The position numbers and the translations under genes were made by a program. Positions 16,179-24,841 of a stretch of 37,009 nucleotides of DNA are shown in pieces. Position 1 is the first letter of the stretch. The number at the start of each line of letters is the position of its first letter. The notes under the pieces were generated by a model. The model did no database searches. It was not told where the DNA came from and was given only the letters and a program-made list of their open reading frames with translations. The stretch is from Candidatus Methanoperedens sp. (GTDB taxonomy: Archaea > Halobacteriota > Methanosarcinia > Methanosarcinales > Methanoperedenaceae): contig VEPN01000031.1 of assembly GCA_012026835.1 (NCBI GenBank), positions 1-37,009 on the forward strand, in the 5' to 3' direction.

Positions 16179-17230
16179 GAACCAGTGATAAAATGGAAAA
16201 AATTGGCATGAAATCATCAAAGCGGTTTATCCTGGTAATTATCGTTATTGCCGCAATTTTGGCGGTAGTTTTAGGCTTAATGTTTTACCAGAATCAGGGC
16301 TATACAGGGAAGACGGAATCAATCACCATCGGATATTCGCCGTTTGAGCAAACCGCACTTTTCTGGATTGCAAAAGACCAGCACTTTTTCGAGGCGAACG
16401 GCCTTAATGTAACCTTGCGTAAGTATGATAGCGGGGTAGGTTCACTGGATGGGATGTTAAACGGTGAAGCGGATATTGCGGTAGGAGTAACAGAGTTCCC
16501 CACTGCCTGGAGGATACTCCAGAAAGAAAGAATTCGCATAATTGGGGGCATCGCTAAAACCGAACAGATATATCTTGTTGGCCGCAAAGACAGGGGAATT
16601 GAATATATCTCAGATCTTAAGGGGAAAAGGGTTGGGACTACCTTAAGAACGATATCGCATTTCTATCTCGGCAGATTTCTTGAGCTTCATGGCATGAATA
16701 TGAAGGATATAACCCTTGTTGAACTCAAAACACCCGCAGAATGGGTTGATGCTGTTGCAAACGGAGACATTGATGCAGTTGCCACTTCCCAGCCGTATGT
16801 TAATTCAGCCAAAGAGCGTCTGGGAGATAATGCTGTTATCTGGCCTGCACAGGGTGGCCAGCTCCTGTTTGGATTGATTGTTTCCACAGATGAATGGGTA
16901 ACAAAGCATCCTGAACCGGTCACCAGGTTACTTAAGTCTCTGGCACAGGCCGAAGAGTATATCATACATAATCCCGCTGAAGCAAAAGTAATTGTACAGA
17001 AGCGGCTAAACATGGACTCCGCGTATATAGAAACAATCTGGTCTCAAGACCAGTTCTCACTCTCACTCGACCAGTCACTTATTCTGGCTATGGAAGATGA
17101 GGCACGGTGGATGATTAATAATAACCTGACGGATGAGACAAACATACCTGATTTCCTGGACTACATCGGCGAGGACGGTCTCAAAGAGGTAAAACCCGAA
17201 GCTGTAGATATCGTACGGCAAAAGACATGA
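16148..17230 (+). CDS. Membrane-anchored NMT1/SsuA-type solute-binding protein
   Basis: A 360-residue protein. After a charged repeat (MENEMENEMER) and a basic stretch comes one transmembrane segment (about 25-47), then a type-II periplasmic-binding fold of the NMT1/TauA/SsuA class: ITIGYSPFEQTALFWIAKDQ, NGEADIAVG, LKGKRVGTT, GDIDAVATSQPYV. Such proteins bind small anions or amines such as sulfonates or thiamine precursors; the ligand here is unknown. No ABC permease or ATPase is nearby; instead its stop overlaps the start of a membrane sensor kinase (ATGA, 17227-17230). It probably acts as an extracellular sensor subunit. The true start could be any of three ATGs. Confidence 0.82.
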   Translation: MENEMENEMERTSDKMEKIGMKSSKRFILVIIVIAAILAVVLGLMFYQNQGYTGKTESITIGYSPFEQTALFWIAKDQHFFEANGLNVTLRKYDSGVGSLDGMLNGEADIAVGVTEFPTAWRILQKERIRIIGGIAKTEQIYLVGRKDRGIEYISDLKGKRVGTTLRTISHFYLGRFLELHGMNMKDITLVELKTPAEWVDAVANGDIDAVATSQPYVNSAKERLGDNAVIWPAQGGQLLFGLIVSTDEWVTKHPEPVTRLLKSLAQAEEYIIHNPAEAKVIVQKRLNMDSAYIETIWSQDQFSLSLDQSLILAMEDEARWMINNNLTDETNIPDFLDYIGEDGLKEVKPEAVDIVRQKT

Positions 17231-20097
17231 AGATCAAAACCCAGTTTATCAATAGTATGGTCATCTTCGGTATAATATTGCTTATTATTGCCATATCGGT
17301 GATTGCCACAAACCAGCAGGTAGAGCGGCTTAATATGCAGGAAGAGATCACTAAGAATATCGAGCACGATATAAGCGAACTCGGCTATCTGTCGAATGAT
17401 TATCTCCTTTATCACGAAAGCCCGCAACGTGCCAGGTGGGAAGCAAAATTTTCCGAGCTTTCAGATAAACTATCGAACCTGAAGCCGAACAATCCGGAAC
17501 AACAGGTTCTTATCAATGATATCAGGGAGAATCAGCAACGATTGGAAGCAATCTTCACAGATGTGGTAGCGACCTTTGAAAACGCATCTCAGGATACTGA
17601 TCCATCATTATTTCAGATATCATGGAGCCGGATGGCAGTTCAAAATCAGGGAATGATGTTTGATGCTTCACGGTTATCGCAGATGTTACGTGACCAGGAA
17701 GACCAGGTGAAGCAAACAAATATCACACTCATTTTTGTGTTGCTGGGAATATTTGCTGCGTATTTTCTTATAAATTATCTAATAGTTTACCGCAGTGCTT
17801 TAAAATCGATATCTGCTCTTCAGGCCGGAATAAAGATTATCGGTTCCGGCAACCTGGATTATTTCATCGAAACGAACAAGCAGGATGAAATCGGCGAATT
17901 ATCCCGTGCCTTCAACCAGACAACAGCGGATTTGAAAGGTGTCACCGCTTCCAGAGCTGAGCTGGAGAAGGAAATTATCGAGCGTAAGCGGGCGGAAGAG
18001 GGGCTGCGGGAAAGCAACCAGCATCTCGATTTACTCTCCTACACAGCAGGCAGGCTTCTGACAAGCGATAGGCCGCAGCAGATAATTGAGGAACTGTGCC
18101 AGAGGGTGTTAATATCCCTGGATTGCTCAGTATTCTTCAATTATCTTATGGACGAAGAGAGGCAGCGATTGCATCTCAATGCCTTTTCAGGAATCCCGGA
18201 GGAAGCCATCCGGGAGATCGAATGGCTGGATTATGGAGTTGCGGTGTGTGGATGCGCTGCCCGTGATGGAAGCCGGATAGTCTGCGAGAACATCCCTGAC
18301 ACCCCCGACCCCCGGACTGATCTTGTCCGTTCCTTCGGCATCAAAGCCTATGCATGCCATCCGCTTTTCTCCCATGGGAACGTCATAGGGACGCTTTCCT
18401 TTGGTACCAGGTCAAGACTTTTCTTTAATGAGGATGAGCTGACACTGATGAAGACTGTAACTGACCAGGTGGCAATTGCAATCGAGCGTGTAAAGGCTCG
18501 TGATGAGTTAGAACTGCGGGTTAAGGAAAGAACCATAGAACTGGAAGTTACTAACAAATCACTGCTGGCTGAAATAGAAGAGCGCAAGCGTGCCGAAGAG
18601 AAGATACGGGAACAAGCCGCTCTTCTTGATAAAGCGCAGGATGCCATTGCAGCCCGGGATCTGGAACATCGCCTCATCTACTGGAATAAAGGTGCACAGC
18701 GACTTTATGGCTGGACAGCGGAAGAAACCATAGGCAAAAATGCTGATGAACTTTTATATAAAGAAGAATCATCTGACCTCATTGAAGCCAAGAAGAGCGT
18801 AATTGAAAAAGGAGAGTGGATAGGTGAGCTGCGGCAACGGACTAAAGATAATAAGGATATCATTGTAGAAGGCCGCTGGACCCTGGTGCATGATAACGAT
18901 GGAAAACCAAAATCGATACTTTTTATCAACACCGACATTACTGAGAAAAAGAGGCTTGAAGCGCAGTTATTACGTGCGCAGCGGATGGAAAGCATAGGTA
19001 CTCTTGCAGGCGGCATAGCGCATGATATTAACAATATGCTGACACCGATTATGCTCTCTTTGCAAATGCTAAAAGAAAAATTCGGGGATGAACAGAGCCA
19101 GAAATTGCTTACTATTCTTGAACAGAACTCCCAGCGCGGGGCAGCTTTAATAAGGCAGGTCCTTTCATTTGCACGGGGTATTGAGGGTGAACGAAAGCCA
19201 CTTGAAATTACTCATATCATATCTGAAATTGAGAAAATTATAACAAATACCTTTCCAAGAAATATAGAAATTCAAATAGATATAAATAAAGACCTCTATA
19301 ATATCTCAGGGGATGCCACGCAGTTGCACCAGGTCATAATGAACCTGTGCATAAACGCCCGTGATGCTATGCCTGATGGCGGGACCCTTCACATCTCTGC
19401 CGGGAATGTTTCCATTGATGAAGACTACGTAAGGATGCATAATGAGGCAAAAGCGGGCTCTTATATCGCCATTTCAGTCTCGGACACCGGAGCAGGTATC
19501 CCCTCCAAAATACTTGACAGGATTTTTGATCCGTTTTTCACGACAAAGGAGTTCGGGAAAGGAACTGGACTTGGCCTGCCAACAGCCCTTGCAATTGTGA
19601 AGAGCCACGGGGGATTTATAAATGTAGATAGCAAGGTTGGGAAAGGAACAACGTTCGGGGTATATCTGCCAGCTACTCTGGACAAAATACGAAATGTAGA
19701 GGAACAGCAGCTTGAATTGCCTGCCGGGCACGGGGAATTGGTACTCGTTGCCGAAGACGAAGATTCAGTTCGTGAGGTTACTATTTCTATATTGGAAAAA
19801 TACGGGTATAATGTGCTTGCAGCAAACGATGGAGCAGAAGCTGTGGCATTATATACCCAAAATAAAGATAAAACCAAAGTTGTTCTTATGGATATGATGA
19901 TGCCGGTAATGGATGGTTACATGGCTATCAGGGCTATTAGAAAGATTACTCCTGAGGTTAGGGTTATTATAGTCAGTGGATTAGCAGAGAAAGATAAACT
20001 TAAAAACATGGTAGATTGTACTAATGCTTTCCTGCCAAAACCTTACACTGCCGAGAGATTGCTAAGAACAATACATGAAGTCATAAGCGCGAAATAG
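17227..20097 (+). CDS. Membrane hybrid histidine kinase (TM-HAMP-GAF-PAS-HK-REC)
   Basis: A 956-residue sensor kinase. Domains in order: TM1 (about 8-27), extracellular helical region (about 28-164), TM2 (about 165-188), HAMP (about 190-245), coiled coil, GAF (about 266-425, with Cys in VCGCAA and YACHPLF), second coiled coil, PAS (about 460-580), HisKA with His599 in AHDINN, HATPase and a receiver with Asp889 in LMDMMMP. Coupled to the solute-binding protein by a 4-nt overlap, so that protein is the likely external input. The C-terminal ~380 residues are closely similar to the first kinase of the operon, implying duplication and possibly shared partners. Confidence 0.88.
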   Translation: MKIKTQFINSMVIFGIILLIIAISVIATNQQVERLNMQEEITKNIEHDISELGYLSNDYLLYHESPQRARWEAKFSELSDKLSNLKPNNPEQQVLINDIRENQQRLEAIFTDVVATFENASQDTDPSLFQISWSRMAVQNQGMMFDASRLSQMLRDQEDQVKQTNITLIFVLLGIFAAYFLINYLIVYRSALKSISALQAGIKIIGSGNLDYFIETNKQDEIGELSRAFNQTTADLKGVTASRAELEKEIIERKRAEEGLRESNQHLDLLSYTAGRLLTSDRPQQIIEELCQRVLISLDCSVFFNYLMDEERQRLHLNAFSGIPEEAIREIEWLDYGVAVCGCAARDGSRIVCENIPDTPDPRTDLVRSFGIKAYACHPLFSHGNVIGTLSFGTRSRLFFNEDELTLMKTVTDQVAIAIERVKARDELELRVKERTIELEVTNKSLLAEIEERKRAEEKIREQAALLDKAQDAIAARDLEHRLIYWNKGAQRLYGWTAEETIGKNADELLYKEESSDLIEAKKSVIEKGEWIGELRQRTKDNKDIIVEGRWTLVHDNDGKPKSILFINTDITEKKRLEAQLLRAQRMESIGTLAGGIAHDINNMLTPIMLSLQMLKEKFGDEQSQKLLTILEQNSQRGAALIRQVLSFARGIEGERKPLEITHIISEIEKIITNTFPRNIEIQIDINKDLYNISGDATQLHQVIMNLCINARDAMPDGGTLHISAGNVSIDEDYVRMHNEAKAGSYIAISVSDTGAGIPSKILDRIFDPFFTTKEFGKGTGLGLPTALAIVKSHGGFINVDSKVGKGTTFGVYLPATLDKIRNVEEQQLELPAGHGELVLVAEDEDSVREVTISILEKYGYNVLAANDGAEAVALYTQNKDKTKVVLMDMMMPVMDGYMAIRAIRKITPEVRVIIVSGLAEKDKLKNMVDCTNAFLPKPYTAERLLRTIHEVISAK

Positions 20098-20100
20098 GGT

Positions 20101-20511
20101 TTACCTTCCAAGGATGGTATGAATTTTCTCTCTCAGTAAATTTAGATCAAACGGCTTTGTAATATAGTCGTTCGCCCCCAATTCTATACCCGGTATCCTG
20201 CCTGTTTCGCCCATCCCGGTCAGCATAATAATCGGGATATCTCTGGTCAGGGGATCTTTCCTGAGCTTGTTGCATATTTCATAACCTGTCCTGTCAGGAA
20301 GCATGATGTCTAATAAGATCAGATCAGGAATCTCACTGCGCGCTTTTCGGATAGCTCCATCGCCGCTATATGCCTCGATGACGTCATAGTTATCTGATTC
20401 AAGGGACATTTTCAATGCATCAACTATGCTCTTTTCATCATCTACAACCAGTATTTTGCCACGTGCATCAGGTAAGTTATTCATCCTTCTCACACTTATC
20501 CAATTACCCAC
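20101..20511 (-). CDS. Stand-alone response regulator receiver
   Basis: A 136-residue single REC domain: acidic pocket VVDDE (about 23-27), phospho-acceptor Asp in LLDIMLP, Thr in MLTGMG and Lys in TKPFD. There is no output domain, so it probably acts by protein-protein contact or as a phosphorelay carrier. The start could be the GTG at 20511 or an ATG at 20484; the second has GAGAAGG directly against it, so I keep the longer form. It converges with the large hybrid kinase (3-nt gap). Both hybrid kinases lack effectors, so this is a possible shared target. Confidence 0.82.
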   Translation of the reverse strand: MGNWISVRRMNNLPDARGKILVVDDEKSIVDALKMSLESDNYDVIEAYSGDGAIRKARSEIPDLILLDIMLPDRTGYEICNKLRKDPLTRDIPIIMLTGMGETGRIPGIELGANDYITKPFDLNLLREKIHTILGR

Positions 20512-20634
20512 GTAGTTAATATCCTCTACTTAACATTTGCTGTTGTAGAAAACTTAATTTTTGTGACCTCAGAATAAGGATTTCAGGGAAGTATCTTATG
20601 ATCAGGCTTGCAGGAGGTTAGGCTTGCAGGAAGC

Positions 20635-21165
20635 TCACCCTTTCCCATATTCAAAATAACTACAGGCATTTCCCGTGCATCTTATGATTTTTCCACTGAT
20701 GTTTTTACAGGCTATTTCAAGCTCCATCGCGCTTGGTTCTGCTATGCCTGGCATGGTTGCGCTTCCTGGTGATAGCAGCAGGATTTCGGTCTTTTCAGCT
20801 ATCGGGTGGTGGAAATGCCCAAATATGAGAACATCCACGCCCATCTCTTTTGCAAGGTAGCGAAGACCATCGGTATTCTCTGAAGTGAGCTGCCCTTTGT
20901 GTATGATACCGATTTTTACGCCTTCAATCTCTATGACTTCTCGCTCAGGAAGAAGAGATATCAGTTCATTGCAATCTGTATCTCCATGTACAGCTACCAG
21001 CCTGCTTAGACTTTGAAGTTCATTATAGCATTGGAGCGAATCGAAATCACCTGCATGGAGGATAAGGTCTGAGTTCTTGATGATAGAAATAAGATATTTT
21101 GGCAGATGCGAAAAGAGGGATTGCCCTGGTTTAAGGTGGGTATCTGATAATACGACCAGTTTCAT
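20635..21165 (-). CDS. YfcE/MJ0936-type metallophosphoesterase
   Basis: A 176-residue calcineurin-like phosphodiesterase. Metal-binding motifs: SDTH (Asp8, His10), GDFD (Asp40), HGDTD at 60-64 where the family usually has GNxD (Asp62 replaces Asn), His89 in IIHKG and GHFHHP (His117, His119). Members hydrolyse phosphodiesters such as 2',3'-cNMP or bis-p-nitrophenyl phosphate in vitro; the natural substrate is unknown. It diverges from the BlaI-type regulator, with 84 bp between starts. Confidence 0.85.
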   Translation of the reverse strand: MKLVVLSDTHLKPGQSLFSHLPKYLISIIKNSDLILHAGDFDSLQCYNELQSLSRLVAVHGDTDCNELISLLPEREVIEIEGVKIGIIHKGQLTSENTDGLRYLAKEMGVDVLIFGHFHHPIAEKTEILLLSPGSATMPGIAEPSAMELEIACKNISGKIIRCTGNACSYFEYGKG

Positions 21166-21218
21166 AGATGAACTGATTATATGTTAATCTGGATAACACT
21201 TAAATACTTTTCCGCAAG

Positions 21219-21228
21219 CTTTAATATC
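21219..21228 (+). promoter_or_regulatory. TATA box of the BlaI-protease genes
   Basis: CTTTAATATC about 26 nt before the ATG at 21250, fitting a leaderless transcript. It argues for the shorter start of the regulator. Confidence 0.45.
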
Positions 21229-21249
21229 TTTTACGTTAATTGTAAACAC

Positions 21250-21609
21250 ATGGTTAAGCTTGATCAGATCAATATTTCAAATGAAGGCCTCACAAAGTTC
21301 TTCAGCCCTATCGAATCTGCGATAATGAAGACTTTATGGAACGAAGGCGAAATGATGACCTCGGAGCTGACTGAAAAGACAAAGATACCCCTTACAAGCG
21401 TGGCAGGTACGCTTGACAGGCTTGTAAAAGCAGGATATGCAATGCGGCGTGTGGAAACCGTGAATGGGAGGGTAAGATATGTGTATGCTCCGGTTTCTTC
21501 CGAGGAAGAGGCTGCTACTGAGATAACAACGAGGGTACTTGATAGCCTTGTGGATGCGTTCGGCCCTCTTGCGCTTGAAAATTTCTCAAAATACAGTGGT
21601 AAGAAATGA
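21250..21609 (+). CDS. BlaI/MecI-type winged-helix repressor
   Basis: A 119-residue regulator of the penicillinase-repressor class. The winged helix is clear: SPIESAIMKTLWNEGEMMTS, then LTEKTKIPLTSVAGTLDRLVKAGYAMRR and the wing NGRVRYVYAPV. The start at 21250 is preferred over 21181 because the family begins near KLDQINIS and a TATA box lies 26 nt before it. Its end overlaps the membrane protease (ATGA, 21606-21609). In bacteria BlaI is cleaved or released when the membrane protease BlaR1 is activated; a similar repressor-protease pair seems to exist here, without a beta-lactam sensor domain. Confidence 0.82.
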   Translation: MVKLDQINISNEGLTKFFSPIESAIMKTLWNEGEMMTSELTEKTKIPLTSVAGTLDRLVKAGYAMRRVETVNGRVRYVYAPVSSEEEAATEITTRVLDSLVDAFGPLALENFSKYSGKK

Positions 21610-22286
21610 AACTCCTGGGCGAAATAAACTGTTTTGGCCAGTGTTTGAGATTGTCCGAGTTTGCATCTTTTATAGCCCTTTTAATAGTAGTTTCAATAGC
21701 CATGCTGGCAGCAAGCCTGATGCTTCGGAATCCGAAACAAAGGATTATGACTTTCGTCTCAGCCCAGGTTTGTGTTCTCCTGGCCATAGCTGCAACATTT
21801 TACGTGATGAATTGTAGCGAAATGCTATCGATTTACCTGTACTCCGGTTATGTGGTTGTATCAACAATCATCATATTCGGCGTGCTTCGGCATTACGACA
21901 GGATTCTGGTCAGGCGCCTTGATGCAAGGCCCATAGCGCCCCTTATGAAATGGACACAGGATTTTGTTGACAGGCTTACATCAGCCACAATATATTATTA
22001 TGATTCTGCGGTACCCCGTGCTTTTGCATCAGGAAGGTCGATTTTTGTTTCTCTTGGGCTTCTTGAAGTCTTAAATGAGGATGAATTGAAGGCAGTCCTG
22101 GCTCATGAGGCATGGCATATCCGCAGTAACTCAAGGACACCTTATTTAAAACAGCTTGCCCTGATGACTTTTTCGCAACCCAAGAAATCCGAACTTGAAA
22201 ACCTTGCTGATGTTTTTGCAGCCGAGATAGCTGGCAGTGAAGCTCTTTCTTCTGCGCGCGATAAACTGGATAAAGTATTTATCTGA
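21606..22286 (+). CDS. Membrane zinc protease, M48/M56 (BlaR1 core-like)
   Basis: A 226-residue membrane protease with three hydrophobic segments in the N-terminal half (about 20-40, 48-68 and 76-94). The catalytic site is HEAWH (His167, Glu168, His171), then ENLAD (Glu198 as third ligand). Before it, PRAFASGRSIFVSLGLLEVL is typical of M48/M56 enzymes. It lacks the C-terminal sensor domain of BlaR1. Position overlapping a BlaI-type repressor suggests that it controls the repressor by proteolysis, though a general quality-control role like its neighbour HtpX is also possible. Confidence 0.8.
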   Translation: MKLLGEINCFGQCLRLSEFASFIALLIVVSIAMLAASLMLRNPKQRIMTFVSAQVCVLLAIAATFYVMNCSEMLSIYLYSGYVVVSTIIIFGVLRHYDRILVRRLDARPIAPLMKWTQDFVDRLTSATIYYYDSAVPRAFASGRSIFVSLGLLEVLNEDELKAVLAHEAWHIRSNSRTPYLKQLALMTFSQPKKSELENLADVFAAEIAGSEALSSARDKLDKVFI

Positions 22287-22347
22287 AAAGGTAAACAATA
22301 ACAAGAGTTAACTATTATAAGATAATTATCAAGAGGTAAGAAAACAA

Positions 22348-23208
22348 ATGAAAAGCATGTTCAAAACAACGGTGCTGTTAGCAGCACTGACTGGATTGTT
22401 AGTAATCATAGGCAGTTTCTGGGGACCGGGTGGCATGGCGATAGCATTCATCTTTGCTATAATCATGAATTTCGGGTCGTACTGGTTCAGCGATAAGATA
22501 GTGCTTGCTATGTACCATGCAAAGGAGGTCACAGAGGCCGAATTCCCCAATCTATACAGGGTTGTGCGCGGCCTTACTTATAAAGCGAGCCTGCCAATGC
22601 CCAAAGTATATATTGTTGAGTCACCTATGGCCAATGCTTTTGCCACAGGAAGGAATCCGGAACATGCAGCAGTTGCCGTAACAACTGGAATAATGCAGAT
22701 ATTAACGCCCGAAGAACTTGAAGGCGTGCTGGCCCATGAGCTGGCGCATGTCTCAAACCGCGATACCTTGATCAGCGCAACAGCAGCGACTATTGCCGGG
22801 GTTATAACCATGATAGCTTCGATGGCACAATGGGCTGCCATATTCGGCGGCTTCGGAGGGCGTGATGATAATGACAACAGCGGGGGAATAATAGGTTTTC
22901 TTGTTCTTGTATTAATTGCGCCGATTGCGGCAACGATTATCCAGCTTGCAATATCCAGATCCCGCGAGTTCGTAGCTGATGAGAGCGGTGCAAAAATGTG
23001 CGGAAAACCCCGGGCTCTTGCCAATGCTCTTGGGAAATTGCATCGTTCAGCCGACATATCTGCGGCGAATGGCCGCGCAGCGGATATTAACCCTTCGACT
23101 GCCCACATGATGATAGTCAACCCGCTTCGCGGGAGTGCGTTAATGTCTCTCTTCTCGACCCATCCCCCAACCGAGGAGAGAATTGCGAGACTGAACAGGA
23201 TGATTTAA
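22348..23208 (+). CDS. htpX: HtpX family M48 membrane protease
   Basis: A 286-residue HtpX-like protease. TM segments at about 8-24 and 29-48, catalytic HELAH (His130, Glu131, His134), two further hydrophobic segments (about 144-168 and 186-206) and the third ligand in [11 protein letters not shown]. This is standard length for archaeal HtpX. HtpX degrades misfolded membrane proteins. A GAGG ribosome site lies just upstream. It follows the BlaR1-like protease by 61 nt on the same strand and may be under the same repressor. T-rich sequence at 23221-23231 follows the stop. Confidence 0.9.
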   Translation: MKSMFKTTVLLAALTGLLVIIGSFWGPGGMAIAFIFAIIMNFGSYWFSDKIVLAMYHAKEVTEAEFPNLYRVVRGLTYKASLPMPKVYIVESPMANAFATGRNPEHAAVAVTTGIMQILTPEELEGVLAHELAHVSNRDTLISATAATIAGVITMIASMAQWAAIFGGFGGRDDNDNSGGIIGFLVLVLIAPIAATIIQLAISRSREFVADESGAKMCGKPRALANALGKLHRSADISAANGRAADINPSTAHMMIVNPLRGSALMSLFSTHPPTEERIARLNRMI

Positions 23209-23235
23209 GGAAAATACGCCAACCTTTTTTTATTT

Positions 23236-23703
23236 TTAGTTTTGGCTATATATTTCCTGTATATTCTTGATGCAATCCCATGCGCTGTCAAAAACGTACT
23301 GGGGAATTTCCCACGGGTTTTCTTTGCCATTCTTAATAGCATCAAGGTCTTTTTTGACAGTAAGCCCGATATAAACAGAAAACGGATCTTTAGCAAGTTT
23401 AGGTTTAACGAAAAAATGGAACAGATACACCCTCCTGTCATCGGTTGATAAATATATTGTCCTGGGGGCAGTATTATCATCTATTCTTATATTTTTCAGG
23501 AATTTTTTTGTAATGGCTGCAAACTCAGTTATATATTCTGTCAATTGCTCAAGGGAAAGCACTACCTCAGGAGTCTTGACTCCCGCTATCTCCGAGGCTT
23601 CTCCTTTGAGATATGTCGGATCAAGCAGTATTACTGCCCTTGCATTCAATTTTTCTTTAAGTTTTAATATGCTTGCTTGAAGCTGGCCGCTTAAATTTTC
23701 CAT
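23236..23703 (-). CDS. Hypothetical protein
   Basis: A 155-residue soluble alpha/beta protein. The start at 23703 is preferred; the longer ORF to 23751 would overlap the promoter of the nitroreductase gene and reads through a TATA-like stretch. Pattern: long helix, strand ARAVILLDPTYL, helix LEQLTEYITEFAAITKKFL, then strands PRTIYLSTDDRRVYLFHFFV. This order recalls roadblock/profilin-like folds, but I cannot assign a family. Convergent with htpX, divergent from the nitroreductase gene. Confidence 0.55.
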   Translation of the reverse strand: MENLSGQLQASILKLKEKLNARAVILLDPTYLKGEASEIAGVKTPEVVLSLEQLTEYITEFAAITKKFLKNIRIDDNTAPRTIYLSTDDRRVYLFHFFVKPKLAKDPFSVYIGLTVKKDLDAIKNGKENPWEIPQYVFDSAWDCIKNIQEIYSQN

Positions 23704-23794
23704 AATTATATATATAGTAAAAATGCATATTAAATTCTTACGGTATACCAAAAGGCTTAAATCTGGTATGGGCTTATTCTATAAAGGGAACTGT

Positions 23795-24337
23795 ATGGAA
23801 GTATTAGATGCAATAAGGAACAGGCGCAGTGTCCGGGAGTTCAAACCTGATATAGTTCCGGACGAAGTTCTGCGGAAAATACTGGAAGCTGCCAGGTGGG
23901 CCCCAAGCCCGTTCAATACCCAGCCATGGGAGTTCATAATTATTAAAGATAAATCTACACTTAAAGCTATCTCTAAGATTGCAAGGTATTCAAGTTATCT
24001 TGAATTCGCCCCGATGGCGGTTGCTGTGGTCGTGCCGCCTATAAACAGTAAATTCTCGTGGATTGAGAGCATAGGTGAACCCGGATTTGCTGCTGCAATG
24101 GCTGTCCAGAATCTGATACTTGCAGCCTGGGATGCGGGGGTCGGGACATGCTGGGTGAGTATTGAACGGGATAAAGTGCGTGATATCCTGAAATTGCCGG
24201 ATACTCACTTTGTGCTGACTGTAATTCCAATAGGGTATCCAGTAACAGAACCGGCAAAGCATGATGAGAATTCCAGGAAAAAGCTCAGCGATATTATATC
24301 CTATGAAACATCCGGAGAAAGAACAGGATCAATATGA
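23795..24337 (+). CDS. Nitroreductase family protein
   Basis: A 180-residue FMN-dependent oxidoreductase of the nitroreductase fold: RNRRSVREF (FMN phosphate site), AARWAPSPFNTQPWEF, AAMAVQNLILAAWDAGVGTCW and VIPIGYP are all family hallmarks. The ATG at 23795 has GGGA 6 nt upstream and a TATA box about 35 nt upstream; an ORF from 23723 would be too long at the N-terminus. Substrate unknown; family members reduce nitro compounds, quinones or flavins. It overlaps the TusA-like gene by 4 nt (ATGA). Confidence 0.88.
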   Translation: MEVLDAIRNRRSVREFKPDIVPDEVLRKILEAARWAPSPFNTQPWEFIIIKDKSTLKAISKIARYSSYLEFAPMAVAVVVPPINSKFSWIESIGEPGFAAAMAVQNLILAAWDAGVGTCWVSIERDKVRDILKLPDTHFVLTVIPIGYPVTEPAKHDENSRKKLSDIISYETSGERTGSI

Positions 24338-24579
24338 ATGATCAGGATAACATTAAACCAGAAAGAACCCTTGACTGCGTGGGTCTCTATTGTCCTATAC
24401 CTATATTCAATACAACACAGGAAATGGAAAAAATGGAAACAGGCCAGGTGCTGGAGATGGTCACGGACGACCCGGCTGCCGTGCAGGATATTCCGCGCTG
24501 GGCAAAAAGGGCAGGGCACCAGTTTTTAAAGCTCTTTAAAGAAGGCGAACATTACCATTTCCTTATAAAGAAAGGTTAA
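24334..24579 (+). CDS. TusA/SirA-type sulfur carrier protein
   Basis: An 81-residue TusA-fold protein with the signature LDCVGLYCPIPI, the persulfide-carrying Cys being Cys20. Proteins of this family pass sulfur in tRNA thiolation, molybdenum cofactor metabolism or sulfur oxidation and reduction. Full length for the family. Coupled to the nitroreductase by a 4-nt overlap; such a pair suggests a redox step on a sulfur compound, but this is only context. A T7 run at 24618-24624 probably ends transcription. Confidence 0.85.
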   Translation: MNDQDNIKPERTLDCVGLYCPIPIFNTTQEMEKMETGQVLEMVTDDPAAVQDIPRWAKRAGHQFLKLFKEGEHYHFLIKKG

Positions 24580-24630
24580 TTTCCCATGATATTCAACAAA
24601 TATAACGTTAAAATAACTTTTTTTGACCAA

Positions 24631-24679
24631 AAACTGTGAATAGCTGTTTTTAGCCCAAAAATACAACCCCTTTGTTTCT
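24631..24679. repeat. Imperfect direct repeat, copy 1
   Basis: Begins AAACTGTGAATAGCTGTTTTTA and ends AACCCCTTTGTTTCT. The same order of blocks recurs 211-212 bp downstream at 24842-24891. Both are in the AT-rich 612-bp non-coding region 24580-25191. Confidence 0.65.
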
Positions 24680-24841
24680 GGTGGAAACCTGGGATTAATA
24701 ATTGTATAAGCTTTTGAGTGTTTTTTTGCAATATTAATAACCTAATTTACCTTTTGTTACTTGCTATAACTTATTTTTAGGAATAAAGCTTCATAAATCG
24801 TATTTTTAATATATACAGCAAAAAACCCATATTTCAGATAG

